Below the pieces are notes generated by a model that worked only from the letters and a program-made list of their open reading frames with translations, ran no database searches and was not told the origin of the DNA. From assembly GCA_009917545.1 (NCBI GenBank), contig QZDW01000018.1:21272-85271 (forward strand): 64,000 bases of DNA, read 5' to 3'. A program made the position numbers and the translations under genes. Below, piece after piece: positions 36,323-45,808 of this stretch. Origin of the DNA: a bacterium 1XD42-76. GTDB taxonomy: Bacteria > Bacillota > Clostridia > Lachnospirales > Lachnospiraceae. How positions within the stretch are numbered: position 1 is the stretch's first letter; every line of letters begins with the position of its first letter.

Positions 36323-36395
36323 AGCTGTTCGTAACCGCCAAATAATGATACGGTCAGATATAAAGTTACCCCAGCCCTTTGCAAGTTGGAGTAAT

Positions 36396-36905
36396 TCATA
36401 TGCGATTTTTGATAGATTGGGGTTTTTTACTCCAGGGTGCAAGCTCTGCGAGCTGATCATCCGTCATCTCTTTCGTTGGACGATGATTCAGCAGAAATTT
36501 CAGATATCCGTAAATGTTCAGGTCGTGTGCCTTTGCCATCTCAACCATTGTATAAACTACAGCACTGGCATTGGCTCCGGAGACAGAATCACTGAACAGC
36601 CAGTTCTTCCGGCCGACTGCAAATGGACGGACCGCGTTCTCGTTGAGATTGTTTGTGAAGCTGCAGCGACCATCCTCCAGATAAGTCTGTGCTGTTTCCC
36701 GCCGGTTAAGGACATAATTTACCGCTTTATCCATGCGGGTATTCCGGACTGGCTTCTGCTGCTCAAGCTATAACCAAAAAGCCTCCAGAACAGGTTTTTC
36801 CGTGTCTCCCAGTCCTTCCTTACAGGACGGACATCCATAACTCTGGCTGTAGTATTCGATCACTTTGCATGTGGCCGGGATGAATTCCAGCTCACGAAGG
36901 AAAAC
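36396..36905 (-). pseudogene. Remnants of the IS66 transposase (TnpC)
   Basis: Two pieces remain. 36768-36905 encodes the zinc-finger portion (LRELEFIPATCKVIEYYSQS with GCPSCK) and ends at a stop; 36396-36765 encodes the C-terminal part (KPVRNTRMDKAVNYVLNRRE, then CSFTNNLNENAVRPFAVGRK and NWLFSDSVSGA). The N-terminus and the middle with most of the catalytic core are deleted, so transposition would need a helper. Confidence 0.8.
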
Positions 36906-36984
36906 AAGTGCAGAAAAACGTTGAATTTATAAGGAAATCTGCCATTTTTCTGTGCAAGATTTTTACCGGAAACCAGATGCTTTT

Positions 36985-37326
36985 TTACTCTGTTTTAAGT
37001 GCTTTTGGCTGGTCGATATCAATTCCTGACATCAGCCAGTCGAACTCCCGCCAGGAAAGATTCCGGACTTCCGACTGCTTCTCTGGCCATTGATAGCTGC
37101 CCCGGACAGACAAACGTTTATAGATCAGGACAAAGCCATCCGGTTCACAGAACAGAGCTTTGCTCCTGTCCCGTCTTCTTCCACAGAACAGGAAGAGCGC
37201 ACTGGATGTCGGATTCATCTTAAGCTGGTCTTCGACAATGGCACAGAGACCATCAATTGATTTGCGCATATCCGTATAACCGCAGACAATGTAGATCTTT
37301 TCGAGGCCGGAGATATCACCTAACAT
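36985..37326 (-). CDS. tnpB: IS66 family TnpB accessory protein
   Basis: A 113-residue IS66 Orf2 protein with the family blocks VCGYTDMRKSIDGL, ALFLFCGRRRDRSKALF and LIYKRL. It is required with TnpA and TnpC for IS66 transposition but its biochemical role is unclear. It is intact and overlaps the tnpA end by 11 bases. Confidence 0.93.
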   Translation of the reverse strand: MLGDISGLEKIYIVCGYTDMRKSIDGLCAIVEDQLKMNPTSSALFLFCGRRRDRSKALFCEPDGFVLIYKRLSVRGSYQWPEKQSEVRNLSWREFDWLMSGIDIDQPKALKTE

Positions 37327-37729
37327 GAGGCCCCCGAATCAGGCAGAGTATTCTGGTGAGCAGGACAGGATCAGCATCATTGCAGATCCGGATTGTTACA
37401 TCATTTATGAACACTTCAATCGTATATGAATTGTCAAGGTTCGTCTGGTGCATCTGCGATGCTGTATGCTGTTCCGGAAGGTGATCCGAAACAATGTCAA
37501 TGGGAACCACGTCCTGCTTTGAACGCGGGATCTGATAATGACCATAATTCGGTGCCGGAATCTGATCCGCTGTTGTTTTCCTGCAGCGGCTGACCCAGTT
37601 ATAAAAAGTGCTTACAGCGATACCGTTTTCACGGCACCAGTCAGCATCTGTCATGCCGCTTTGGCGGCATTCATTGATAAGCCTGATCTGTTCCGCCATC
37701 GGAACACGGGCTTTGCGGGTAGCTGCCAT
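37316..37729 (-). CDS. tnpA: IS66 family TnpA accessory protein
   Basis: A 137-residue IS66 Orf1 protein with an N-terminal helix-turn-helix (RLINECRQSGMTDADWCREN, then GIAVSTFYNWVSRC). The C-terminal part (YTIEVFINDVTIRI) is also typical. Intact. A GAGGATAGG-like site lies just upstream of ATG 37729. Confidence 0.9.
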   Translation of the reverse strand: MAATRKARVPMAEQIRLINECRQSGMTDADWCRENGIAVSTFYNWVSRCRKTTADQIPAPNYGHYQIPRSKQDVVPIDIVSDHLPEQHTASQMHQTNLDNSYTIEVFINDVTIRICNDADPVLLTRILCLIRGPHVR

Positions 37730-37833
37730 AACCTATCCTCCGTAATTGTAGTGAAATAGTCTAACTATCTTTCATTTATAATTATAGAGAGATTCAGGAG
37801 ATTAGAAAATCCGCAGGAATATTTGGCGCTTAC

Positions 37834-38527
37834 AGCTGTTCAGCACGCTCAGCCAGTACTTGCTGCTTTCATTCTCCCCGATCGTTATGGTGAGAACTTC
37901 TTTTTTCCCGTCTTCATGAATACCAAGAACCACATAAGCCGCCAGCTTCCGGATGACTCCGTCGTCTCTGACGGAGAAATGCACGGCATCTATGAATACG
38001 ACCGGATAAACCGCTGACAGAGGGCGGTTTTGCCATTCCTCAATCTTCGGTAGCAGCTTGTCGGTGATGTCTGACACTATGCCTTCGCTGACCTCAAAAC
38101 CGTATATGTCCTCTATTGTTTCCGAAATCTGTCGCACAGTCATCCCCTTGGCGTACATGGAAATAATCTTGTCATCTATAGCTGAAATGTCTTTCTTGCG
38201 CTTTGGCAGTACCTGCGGCTCGAAAGAACTCTGCCTGTCCTGCGGCATGTCCAGCTTAAACTCACCATATCTGCTGCTGACGCGTTTGGGCTTTGTCGCG
38301 TTGCGATAATTGGACTCGTCGGAACGTTCGTACCGGTCATATTCCAGATAGCTGTCCATTTCCACCTCAAGCATCTCTTTGAGCGTGCCGGAAAGCAGGT
38401 CTTTCCGGGCGTTTTGGATGTCCTGCGCCGTTTGAATGTCATACTCCCGGAGCAGATCTTGGATGATGTTGCTCTTTCCCTGTGTCATTGGTTTTGGTTT
38501 GTAAACTTCTTTTTTTCTGTTTGCCAT
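37834..38527 (-). pseudogene. IS256-family transposase, N-terminal half
   Basis: The start MANRKKEVYKPKPMTQGKSN follows AGGAGGCC. Residues LLSGTLKEMLEVEMDSYLEY, IISMYAKGMTVRQIS and VVFIDAVHFSVRDDG (first catalytic Asp) are standard for the family. The frame runs into the IS66 end and stops 11 codons later. With the 8-bp duplication removed it continues into the C-terminal half at 36322. Confidence 0.88.
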
Positions 38528-38644
38528 AATTTAAGGCCTCCTATGATATTTTATCATAGAAGACCTTTTCAGAATACTTCGATTCCGTTTTTACAGAATT
38601 TTTTTCATACTCTCGAAAATCATGCGTATTTCCCGGAGAGGTTA

Positions 38645-38676
38645 TAGTAAACGGCAAATTTATTTGTCGTTTGCTA
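38645..38676. repeat. Small palindrome built from IS630-like ends
   Basis: TAGTAAACGGCAAAT (38645-38659) and ATTTGTCGTTTGCTA (38662-38676) are near-perfect inverted repeats, preceded by TA. Each arm starts with TAG-Y-AAACG-R-C, the terminus of the IS630 element at 32241. It may be a minimal non-autonomous relic of that family. The rest of 38615-38738 shows no gene. Confidence 0.5.
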
Positions 38677-38738
38677 TCAATATGCTGATGGTTAGCTATA
38701 TTTGCCTATACCGGATCTGGGCAAACCCGCAGACTGCC

Positions 38739-40319
38739 TTAGTCGGTGACGGTACGCATAATGCGGTTCACATCAATAGATTGACCGTAATCTTTGAGCG
38801 TTCCGATCGACGCCTCCTCGTCAATGCTGTATTTCCACTGGTTATCCGCTGTGGAGTATACGATCTGGTAGAGGATATCGTCTCCATTCTTTTCGGTTTT
38901 TGCATCAATCAGGACGTCTCCGCCATCCTTATACTCGACCTGGCTGTGCTGGATGCTTCCGTTCTTATTGACGATGAAGGTGTGGCCGTCGATGGCTGCG
39001 GTCTGGTAGGAGAAATCATCGGCCTGTACCAGAAGCCCTTTATAATAAAGCTTCCCATTCTTGGCTCCAGTGACGCCGACTCCCTTTACTTCTCCGGTTT
39101 TCGTGTTGGCTGTCGTACCGAAATAGAATTTGTAGGTGTCGCTGTTATCGTCGCGGATAGACTGGGAACCCGTTTTCATGGAACCATCGTCCGGGCCGCC
39201 GAAATAATACATACCGGGAGCCATATGGGCGTTGCTGCCTGTGACTTCGACAAATTTGGAAAGCATTTCCCCATTTTGATTGAAGAAATAGTCTTTGGAA
39301 TTGATCTTCTTTGCCGTGATGGAAACAGCACCTTTATGTTCCAGTTCAGCATCGCCGAATGTGTAGAGATTTCCATCAGACGCGTTCGTGCCAGAAGGGA
39401 TATAGACGGCTCCATCGGCCTGGATCCAATACCAGTACTTGTCATTATCTTCATCTTCCTCGTAGGAGTCTTCCGGCCTCCAAAGCTTCATCCACTTATT
39501 TTTCTTTACATGTCCGTCGTCGGCATCGCCGCAGTAATAAACAGACGGAAAGGTATCCGGGCTTAAAACGTAAGTATCGTTTTCGCTGTCAATCTGCATG
39601 TATTTTGTTCCGTCATACGCCACCCAGCCGGATAACATGCGGCCCTCTCCGCCAAAGAGATAGGTCTGTCCATTGATATTGGTGTTCTTTCCTGTGGCTA
39701 CCTTTCCGGTACTCTTTAAATAGTACCAGTATGTATCTGCATCAGCATCACCATCGTCAGTTCCGGGTTCCGCGGCTGCGACCCAGGCAGAGGTAAGCCT
39801 GGCCCCTGTCTCATCACAGTAGTAACTGTTCTGGGGATCAATCGAATTTTCTTCATTTACGACATCCGTTCCGTCTGCTGTTACCCATCCGGTCAGCATC
39901 CGGCCTTCACTGTCAAAGAAATAGGTTTTTCCCTTGATTGTCAGTTTCTTGCCAGCCGCCATTTTTCCAGTGGACTGGAAGTAGAACCACTGCGCCTCGC
40001 CGTATTCATTGTCGTAAGGGGCAGTCAGCCGCCAGTCATTGATAATCTTCTGTCCGGAACTGTTTACGAAATAGTAGTTTCCGTCGTATTCCACCCAGTC
40101 AGAGCGAACGAGAGTTCCAGTGTCGCCGACATAATAATCCTTTCCATTACTGGTACAGAAGGTGTTTTTATAGAAATCACCGTTTGAATTGTAACAATAC
40201 CATTCGCCGTCCATATTCATCCAGGTCCCCTTGGAAGCGGCAAAGGAAATCGTCGATAAACCGAATGTGGATAATACAACGGCAGATATAGCCAGACCAT
40301 TTCTTAAACATTTCTTCAT
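38739..40319 (-). CDS. Secreted cell-wall/choline-binding repeat protein
   Basis: A 526-residue exported protein. The signal peptide (MKKCLRNGLAISAVVLSTFG, cleaved after SFAA) is followed over the full length by degenerate CW_binding_1/glucan-binding repeats, for example GEWYCYNSNGDFYKN, GKTYFFDSEGRMLTGWV and GQTYLFGGEGRMLSGWV. No catalytic domain is visible, so it probably binds cell-wall teichoic acid choline or glycans as a surface adhesin or scaffold. RBS AAAGGAGTG precedes ATG 40319. A related, shorter protein is at 59820. Confidence 0.85.
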   Translation of the reverse strand: MKKCLRNGLAISAVVLSTFGLSTISFAASKGTWMNMDGEWYCYNSNGDFYKNTFCTSNGKDYYVGDTGTLVRSDWVEYDGNYYFVNSSGQKIINDWRLTAPYDNEYGEAQWFYFQSTGKMAAGKKLTIKGKTYFFDSEGRMLTGWVTADGTDVVNEENSIDPQNSYYCDETGARLTSAWVAAAEPGTDDGDADADTYWYYLKSTGKVATGKNTNINGQTYLFGGEGRMLSGWVAYDGTKYMQIDSENDTYVLSPDTFPSVYYCGDADDGHVKKNKWMKLWRPEDSYEEDEDNDKYWYWIQADGAVYIPSGTNASDGNLYTFGDAELEHKGAVSITAKKINSKDYFFNQNGEMLSKFVEVTGSNAHMAPGMYYFGGPDDGSMKTGSQSIRDDNSDTYKFYFGTTANTKTGEVKGVGVTGAKNGKLYYKGLLVQADDFSYQTAAIDGHTFIVNKNGSIQHSQVEYKDGGDVLIDAKTEKNGDDILYQIVYSTADNQWKYSIDEEASIGTLKDYGQSIDVNRIMRTVTD

Positions 40320-40668
40320 ATAAGATACACTCCTTTTCTGTCAATGTTTGTTCGTGAATCGTTTCTTCATGAATTTCATTATAACTGATTTCAGAAAAAA
40401 GTCTGAGGTAAAGCCCATGTGAAGGTGCGGCAGTTCCCGGCCAAAATTGTGGCGAAATAATAGACGTTGGAAGCAAAGAGCTTCATGTTCCGCTGGAATT
40501 GACGGTTCCGGATGTATGAAACGATATCTGGAAAGCCTGGGGCTGCGATTACCAGATATGGGCGAGCGATACGACAGGCCGTGCTGTTCACGATAACAAT
40601 TTCAGCGTTTTCTTTGAATAATATCAGTCGCAGCCGGGATAATAATCTGCAAAAACGGGAGGGAAAAT
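40320..40668. other. Intergenic stretch without a convincing gene
   Basis: This 349-base gap separates divergent genes and must hold both promoters. Short open frames occur, one of them reading into the next gene out of frame, but none has a good RBS with a recognisable product. Frames with fragments such as LHVPLELTVPD interrupted by stops could be a decayed gene. Confidence 0.4.
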
Positions 40669-42609
40669 ATGAGCAATCACCTGAAAAATGTGACGAGCCC
40701 TTATCTTTTGCAGCACGCAGAGAACCCTGTGGACTGGTATCCCTGGTGCGACGAGGCGTTTGAAAAGGCAAGGAGAGAGGATAAACCAGTTTTTCTGAGT
40801 ATCGGCTACAGCACCTGTCACTGGTGCCATGTCATGGCGCATGAAAGCTTTGAGAACAAGACAGTCGCCGAATCGCTTAACCGACATTTCATTTCCATAA
40901 AAGTAGACCGCGAAGAGCGTCCGGACATTGACAGCGTGTACATGTCAGTATGCCAGGCGTTTACCGGAAGCGGCGGCTGGCCTATGAGTATTTTCATGAC
41001 ATGGGATAAAAAACCGTTTTTGGCAGGCACATATTTTCCAGTGCAGTCCCGATACGGTATGCCAGGATTTTTGGATTTGCTGAATGCGACAGTGAATCAG
41101 TGGAACCGTAAGCGTGAAGAACTTCTGCATTCCGCTGATCAAATAATCGCACATCTAAGACAATCGGAATCGTCTCACAGAATGATAGATGACACCGATT
41201 TTGTAAAGCAGGCAGTGCAGATGTATTTTGACAGCTTTGACAACGCACACGGTGGATTTGGTGACGCGCCTAAATTCCCTGTGCCTCATAACCTGTTGTT
41301 TTTGATGTTGTACGCGAAGCACGAGGCGGATGCGGATGCGCTGGAAATGGCAGAAAAGACGTTGCTGCAAATGCGAAAAGGCGGTATCTTCGATCACATT
41401 GGCGGCGGATTTTCCAGATATTCCACGGACAGGTATTTTCTTGTGCCGCATTTTGAAAAAATGCTTTATGATAACGCACTGCTGCTCCTGGCCTTTACCG
41501 CAGCTTATGCGATGACAAAAAGGCCGGTTTATCTGGATACGGCTGAAAGAACGGCCCGATATGTGTTCCGTGAAATGACGTCCCCTGACGGTGGATTCTA
41601 CAGTGCGCAGGACGCTGACAGTGAAGGCATGGAAGGGAAGTACTATACGTTCACCTTATCTGAAATACTTAGCGTCCTGGGAAAGGAAGATGGAAAACGG
41701 TTTGCAGATGCCTTTGATATCACTGCAGATGGTAATTTTGAAGGGGGCAATATTCCGAACCTCTTAAGGAGCAATCGTCTGTGCAATGATTTTGAAACAG
41801 AGCTTCGAACCTTGTATAACTATCGAAAACAGCGTTTTAAGCTGCATCTTGACGATAAGATCCTGGCTTCCTGGAATTCCATGATGATCGCGGCATTATC
41901 CGCACTCTACCGAGTTTCGGGGAACGAGGAAGCTCTCCAGGCAGCCGTAAAAGCGCAGCAGTTTATTGAAACGAATTTGTGTGATGGCTCCCGCCTTTTT
42001 ACGAGTTTTCGCGACGGAAACCGTTCACAAAACAGCTTTTTAGATGATTACGCGTTCTATATCGCCGCCCTGGCAGAGCTGTATCAATCAACCCTGGACA
42101 CAAAGTATCTGGATCGAGCAGAGCAGTTGTGTAGTGAAGCAGTCAGGCGTTTTGCTGATCATGATAACGGAGGGTTTTGCCTTGCAGATTCGGGTAGCAG
42201 AGAGCTTTTTATAAATCCCAAAGAATCGTATGACGGGGCGGTTCCCAGCGGAAACTCGCTCATGGCATATAATTTTGTGAGATTATACCAGATGACGGAA
42301 AAAGAAGATTACGGGAAACTTGCCAGAAAACAGCTTCAATTTATGGCGTTTCAAGCGCAGGATTACCCCGCAGGGCACAGTATGTTTTTGCTTGCAAAAC
42401 TGATTTATGAAAATCCACTGAAACATGTTGTAATTGCCCTCAAAAACCGCTCAGATTTGGAAAAGGTTAAGGGACGGCTTCCCTTGTTAGCGAATATCAT
42501 TGTGGTTTCAGAATGTAAAGATTACCCGATGATTCACGACAGCATGACCTTTTATGTCTGTCAGAATCATGCCTGTCTTGCGCCAACCAATTCCTTAGAT
42601 GCTTTGTAA
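40669..42609 (+). CDS. Thioredoxin-domain protein of the YyaL/SPATA20 (DUF255) family
   Basis: A 646-residue cytoplasmic protein. The N-terminal thioredoxin-like domain (residues about 1-165) begins [20 protein letters not shown] and carries STCHWCHVM, a C-x-x-C motif. The C-terminal (alpha/alpha)6-barrel region resembles N-acylglucosamine epimerase-like folds ([19 protein letters not shown] is the family's most conserved block). The cellular role is unknown; length is normal for the family. RBS GGGAGGG precedes ATG 40669. Confidence 0.92.
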   Translation: MSNHLKNVTSPYLLQHAENPVDWYPWCDEAFEKARREDKPVFLSIGYSTCHWCHVMAHESFENKTVAESLNRHFISIKVDREERPDIDSVYMSVCQAFTGSGGWPMSIFMTWDKKPFLAGTYFPVQSRYGMPGFLDLLNATVNQWNRKREELLHSADQIIAHLRQSESSHRMIDDTDFVKQAVQMYFDSFDNAHGGFGDAPKFPVPHNLLFLMLYAKHEADADALEMAEKTLLQMRKGGIFDHIGGGFSRYSTDRYFLVPHFEKMLYDNALLLLAFTAAYAMTKRPVYLDTAERTARYVFREMTSPDGGFYSAQDADSEGMEGKYYTFTLSEILSVLGKEDGKRFADAFDITADGNFEGGNIPNLLRSNRLCNDFETELRTLYNYRKQRFKLHLDDKILASWNSMMIAALSALYRVSGNEEALQAAVKAQQFIETNLCDGSRLFTSFRDGNRSQNSFLDDYAFYIAALAELYQSTLDTKYLDRAEQLCSEAVRRFADHDNGGFCLADSGSRELFINPKESYDGAVPSGNSLMAYNFVRLYQMTEKEDYGKLARKQLQFMAFQAQDYPAGHSMFLLAKLIYENPLKHVVIALKNRSDLEKVKGRLPLLANIIVVSECKDYPMIHDSMTFYVCQNHACLAPTNSLDAL

Positions 42610-42613
42610 TCGC

Positions 42614-42642
42614 TTGACCGTGTATTGACAGCATGTTACAAT
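42614..42642 (+). promoter_or_regulatory. Promoter of the Rpn-type gene
   Basis: TTGACC (42614-42619) and TACAAT (42637-42642) are separated by 17 bases, upstream of the GTG start at 42725. Confidence 0.6.
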
Positions 42643-42724
42643 GGCAGTGTAAGGGAAGAAACCGGCGAATATATGGAGACAGGGGCAGAGAAGGAAGAAT
42701 TCTGTCAGATTGGAGGCATACCAA

Positions 42725-43702
42725 GTGGAAGCAGAAAGCAGCAAGGTAGTCAATACACCATATGATGACGTATTCCGTACGCTGCTGAATGATTGCAGCA
42801 GCCTGATCATACCTGTCATCAATGAAATTTTTGACGAGAGATACAGCGGGGATGAAGAAATTGTTTTTCTTCCGGAAACACATTTTTTAAATCAGCAGGA
42901 TGGCGGAGAGGAAAAGCGAATTACGGATGCCAGCTTTAAGATTGTGGGAAAGGAAGAAAAGAAGTTCCTGTACGAATGCCAGAGTACGGCGGACAGCAGC
43001 ATGCTGGTAAGGATTTTCGAATATTCCACCCAGATTGCATTGGATCAGGGGGAGATTACGGGGAACCAACTTAAGGTAGAGATCCCCCATTCGGCAGTTT
43101 TATTCCTCAGATGCAAAGATACAACGCCGGATAAGATGATGATTGAGATGAAAACGCCGGGTGGGACAGTATGCTTTGACGTTATGGTGATGAAATCACA
43201 GAGATATGGCATTGATAAGATTTTTGAGAAAAAGCTGTTATTTCTGATTCCATTCTATATCTTTACACACGAAAGGCATTTTGCGGAGTATAATAAAAAT
43301 AAGGATAAGCTGGAGGTTCTGAAGGCAGAATATACAGATATCCGGAACCGTCTGGACAGTCTTTTGGAAAGCGGTCATATCAGTGCGTATACAAGAAAGA
43401 TTATCATGGAGATGTCGGATAAGGTAGTGGAAAATATAGCCCGTAAATATGAGAATGTCAGGGAGGGAGTGAAGTCTGTTATGGGAGGAAAGGTTCTCGA
43501 ACATGAGGCAAAGACGATTCTGAGGGAAGGATGGAAGCAGGGCCACAAAGAGGGTGAGGATTATGGCATGAAGAAAGGGAGGTTGGAGCAGGCCAGAGAA
43601 ACAGCTCTGAATCTTCGGACGATCTCATTGGATGAATCCACCATTGCAAAGATGGTAAATGTCAGCATAGAACTTGTGAGGGAATGGTTTGATGAAAAGT
43701 AA
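42725..43702 (+). CDS. Rpn/PD-(D/E)XK nuclease family protein
   Basis: A 325-residue protein of the group annotated as Rpn-like or PD-(D/E)XK transposase-related proteins, abundant in Lachnospiraceae. The nuclease core is visible as ITDASFKI followed by FLYECQST (D and E-x-Q). The C-terminal half is helical with an EGWKQGHKEGEDYGMKKG segment typical of these proteins, ending in an HTH-like tail (DESTIAKMVNVSIELVREWF). The frame opens at TTG 42710, but GGAGG ends nine bases before GTG 42725, which is the likelier start. DNA recombination or defence roles are proposed for relatives. Confidence 0.78.
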   Translation: MEAESSKVVNTPYDDVFRTLLNDCSSLIIPVINEIFDERYSGDEEIVFLPETHFLNQQDGGEEKRITDASFKIVGKEEKKFLYECQSTADSSMLVRIFEYSTQIALDQGEITGNQLKVEIPHSAVLFLRCKDTTPDKMMIEMKTPGGTVCFDVMVMKSQRYGIDKIFEKKLLFLIPFYIFTHERHFAEYNKNKDKLEVLKAEYTDIRNRLDSLLESGHISAYTRKIIMEMSDKVVENIARKYENVREGVKSVMGGKVLEHEAKTILREGWKQGHKEGEDYGMKKGRLEQARETALNLRTISLDESTIAKMVNVSIELVREWFDEK

Positions 43703-43734
43703 ATCTGCCATATGACTGATTTCGAAAAGGGAGT

Positions 43735-44212
43735 GACAGAAACAGCCGGTTTGAAATTGAATGTTATCCTTTAAACAATCACACCAATATCGGAAAGATT
43801 ACTGGTACTGTAATGAAAGCGCTGCATGCCTCTGATATAAAACGCTGTGGCCTGTTTTTGAAAGTGACGAAAAGAGTAACATTTACGGAGGAAGGCCGCT
43901 GGGCAGCCAAAGGAAAGCTATGGGTGTTTATTGATGAACATACGGCATCAGCCGCTATGGATATGGCTTGGATTTTGCAAAAAGCGGGTCTTGCGACAGT
44001 TCTGGGGCCGGAGGATTCCGGGTTTATTGGTGGGTTTTTACTGCCCCCCGTACAGGCTTCCCTGATGCTGCCCAACAGTGGTCTGGTTGTTCGATATTCC
44101 CCCATATTATATCATGAACGATGACGGAAGCTGCACAGAGTTTGGAATGTCTCCGGATATGATAAAAGACAATATGGAATTTTGGCTGTGGGAAAAAAGT
44201 AAAAATCATTAG
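43735..44212 (+). pseudogene. C-terminal remnant of an S41 family peptidase
   Basis: The frame reads FEIECYPLNNHTNIGKITG, then GKLWVFIDEHTASAAMDMAW, which resembles the C-terminal-processing-protease core (S-A-A with the nucleophile Ser), and LPNSGLVVRYSP. A one-base change in the run of C at about 44100 then shifts to YYIMNDDGSCTEFGMSPDMI and a stop at 44212. The N-terminal half and a start are missing, so it is a decayed gene. Confidence 0.6.
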
Positions 44213-44368
44213 GCCATAATCTGGAGGGGATGGCATGGGGCCTGTCCATCTGTCTTTGAGTAGGGGACGCGCTGGGATGTCCGGTACATATCAATCACCT
44301 TAGCATTTTCGGAGTTCCCGAATGGGCGTAATATTTGGCTACAAATTCATCGGAACAGATGGAGGAAC

Positions 44369-44890
44369 TTATTTGGAAGGGAAGGAGAAGAACCTGCATC
44401 TGCATTCCGGGCAGACGGACGGGACAATCAGCGGGCAAAATCTCATTTTCACATATGGGATGCGAAGATGCTCCATTGAATCCAGGCAGTCATCCTCTTT
44501 CAGAATGTCCATGCCCCGTAGAAGCGGAGGCGCGTAATACGGGAAGGGCTGTCCGCAGCAAGGACAGTGCCAGAAAAATTTCGGTGTATTTCGCAGCCAT
44601 CGGCAGAGAATCCCCAGGGGCATAAGCGCAAAAATCGCTACAGCTATGAAAAAAGCCATCCTGCCCTCCAGTAATGCTTCCGTCCCCCCAGACAGCGCCA
44701 CGACCGCTGCTGCGGCGCTGCCAAGGACCAACGCAAAAGTACAGCTCCACTCCGCCAGAAACAACGCCCTGATAAGGCCGCAGCAGCGTCGGAACCGGGG
44801 CGGTATCTGCGGGAAACAGTATGGAAACGGCTTTGACAGATTTTCCTGCCGCAGCTGCCAACGTGTCATATCATTCGTTATTTTTTTCAT
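44369..44890 (-). CDS. Small membrane protein with zinc-ribbon cysteines
   Basis: A 173-residue protein of no recognised family. Two membrane helices are visible (ALFLAEWSCTFALVLGSAAA and AFFIAVAIFALMPLGILC). The C-terminal cytoplasmic part has a C-P-C-C-G pair and a second C-P-E-C-R-C group, suggesting a zinc ribbon. AAAGGGGCAG precedes ATG 44890. It stands alone between a decayed peptidase and the first copy of the repeated RNA-like motif. Confidence 0.6.
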   Translation of the reverse strand: MKKITNDMTRWQLRQENLSKPFPYCFPQIPPRFRRCCGLIRALFLAEWSCTFALVLGSAAAAVVALSGGTEALLEGRMAFFIAVAIFALMPLGILCRWLRNTPKFFWHCPCCGQPFPYYAPPLLRGMDILKEDDCLDSMEHLRIPYVKMRFCPLIVPSVCPECRCRFFSFPSK

Positions 44891-44930
44891 GATTCTGCCC
44901 CTTTCGCGGGCTTTTTTGTTTCCCTCTTTA

Positions 44931-45006
44931 TAATAACCTTCCTGCGTTCTCAGGTGAGTGCATCACCATGAATGAAAGTGATTCAGAGTGCTCTCTGTTA
45001 TTATTA
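44931..45006 (+). ncRNA. Repeated structured motif, copy A (orphan)
   Basis: CCTTCCTGCGT, then a GGTGA-GTGCA-TCACC hairpin, then the conserved CATGAATGAAAG, followed by a CAGAG-TGCT-CTCTG hairpin; the whole is closed by TAATAAC/GTTATTA. It matches copy B at 49201 over about 48 bases. Downstream now lies the end of an opposing defence gene. If that pair was inserted, this copy may once have led the XdhC operon. Confidence 0.6.
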
Positions 45007-45112
45007 AGTATATTTGTTTGAGTTTTATACAATAATACATGCCTGTTTTTACTTCAATTACATCATTTATCCTGATTTACGGACTTTTCGTTGCCAAAAT
45101 ATTGCCACTATT

Positions 45113-45793
45113 TTATGTACCACTTTCATAAAAAGTATCCAGTTTCCCTATAAAATAATTAAAACTTGGTGAAGCATTTTTCCTAATGTCTAATAACATG
45201 CCAATATTTCTTGCGCATTCACATTTAAACATCCCGATTTCATAATATGACGAGGCATTCTTTCTAAGAGCCTGTAAACCGCCTTTATAAACAATATCTG
45301 CTAAATACTCCCAAGTCCCAACAATACTATCCTGAGTATACTTTTGCAGAAATTGTCGTTTAGCCATTGGATATGCAGTTAATAACGCATCACTATCTCC
45401 TAACAACCATGCCTCCATTTCTTCAATTGCTATGCAAAAAAACACTTGTATCGCTATCCCCAATTTTTGGTACATTTGCATTAAACTGTGTTTCATTTCT
45501 GCACAATCCTCATCATCACTATCTAATATTACAAATATCGCCTTTTTCCCTGGCATATTTTTCAAAAATGAATCCATTCCTTTCAAATACATCGGCAAAT
45601 CCGTCAATAATCTTTTAGTCTTTATTTGAGACACTCGGTTTGCCTTTAAAGGAATTTTTCCTATCCCTTTAAAACTGTGGATTCTGTATGCAATATTTTG
45701 TTTATCTTTAATAAACTTATCCAGTACTTGCTCTACAAGAATACCTCCTGATTTATCTTCAACTAAGATTTCAATATATGCGTATTCTTCCAT
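45113..45793 (-). CDS. DUF4276-like protein (TOPRIM-like effector of an ATPase pair)
   Basis: A 226-residue protein that matches DUF4276 by pattern: an N-terminal strand with a conserved acid (IEILVEDKSGG), FVILDSDDEDC in the middle and IAIEEMEAWLLGDSDAL, the family's strongest block. The acidic pairs resemble a TOPRIM-type metal site. It starts 15 bases after the ATPase gene, with GGAG upstream, so the two form one operon. By analogy with PARIS (AriA-AriB) and AbiL, the ATPase would sense infection and this protein act as effector; this role is inferred. Confidence 0.65.
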   Translation of the reverse strand: MEEYAYIEILVEDKSGGILVEQVLDKFIKDKQNIAYRIHSFKGIGKIPLKANRVSQIKTKRLLTDLPMYLKGMDSFLKNMPGKKAIFVILDSDDEDCAEMKHSLMQMYQKLGIAIQVFFCIAIEEMEAWLLGDSDALLTAYPMAKRQFLQKYTQDSIVGTWEYLADIVYKGGLQALRKNASSYYEIGMFKCECARNIGMLLDIRKNASPSFNYFIGKLDTFYESGT

Positions 45794-45808
45794 CTTGTTC
45801 TCCGTAAC

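Larger units (their letters stand above)
36331..37833 (-). mobile_element. IS66-family element with internal deletions, inserted in the IS256 transposase
   Basis: The ends are GTAACCGCC (36331) and GGCGCTTAC (to 37833), inverted repeats typical of IS66. Both sides carry AGCTGTTC (36323-36330 and 37834-37841), the 8-bp target duplication expected of this family. At 1503 bp it is well short of the usual roughly 2.5 kb because most of the large transposase gene is missing. Confidence 0.9.
35609..38614 (-). mobile_element. Degenerate IS256-family element carrying a nested IS66 element
   Basis: Ends GAGGGTGTGAAA (35609) and, on the minus strand, GAGAGTATGAAA (from 38614) are imperfect inverted repeats, and CTTCTATGATAA occurs near both. 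The transposase is split by an IS66-family element at 36331-37833. No target duplication is evident at the outer ends, suggesting later rearrangement. A perfect CGCCCGGA-TTA-TCCGGGCG hairpin (35730-35748) lies between the transposase stop and the left end. Confidence 0.78.

Noticed and set aside
40512..40763. 83-residue open frame before the YyaL-like gene
   Set aside because: It overlaps that gene out of frame, has no good RBS and its composition does not resemble a real protein.
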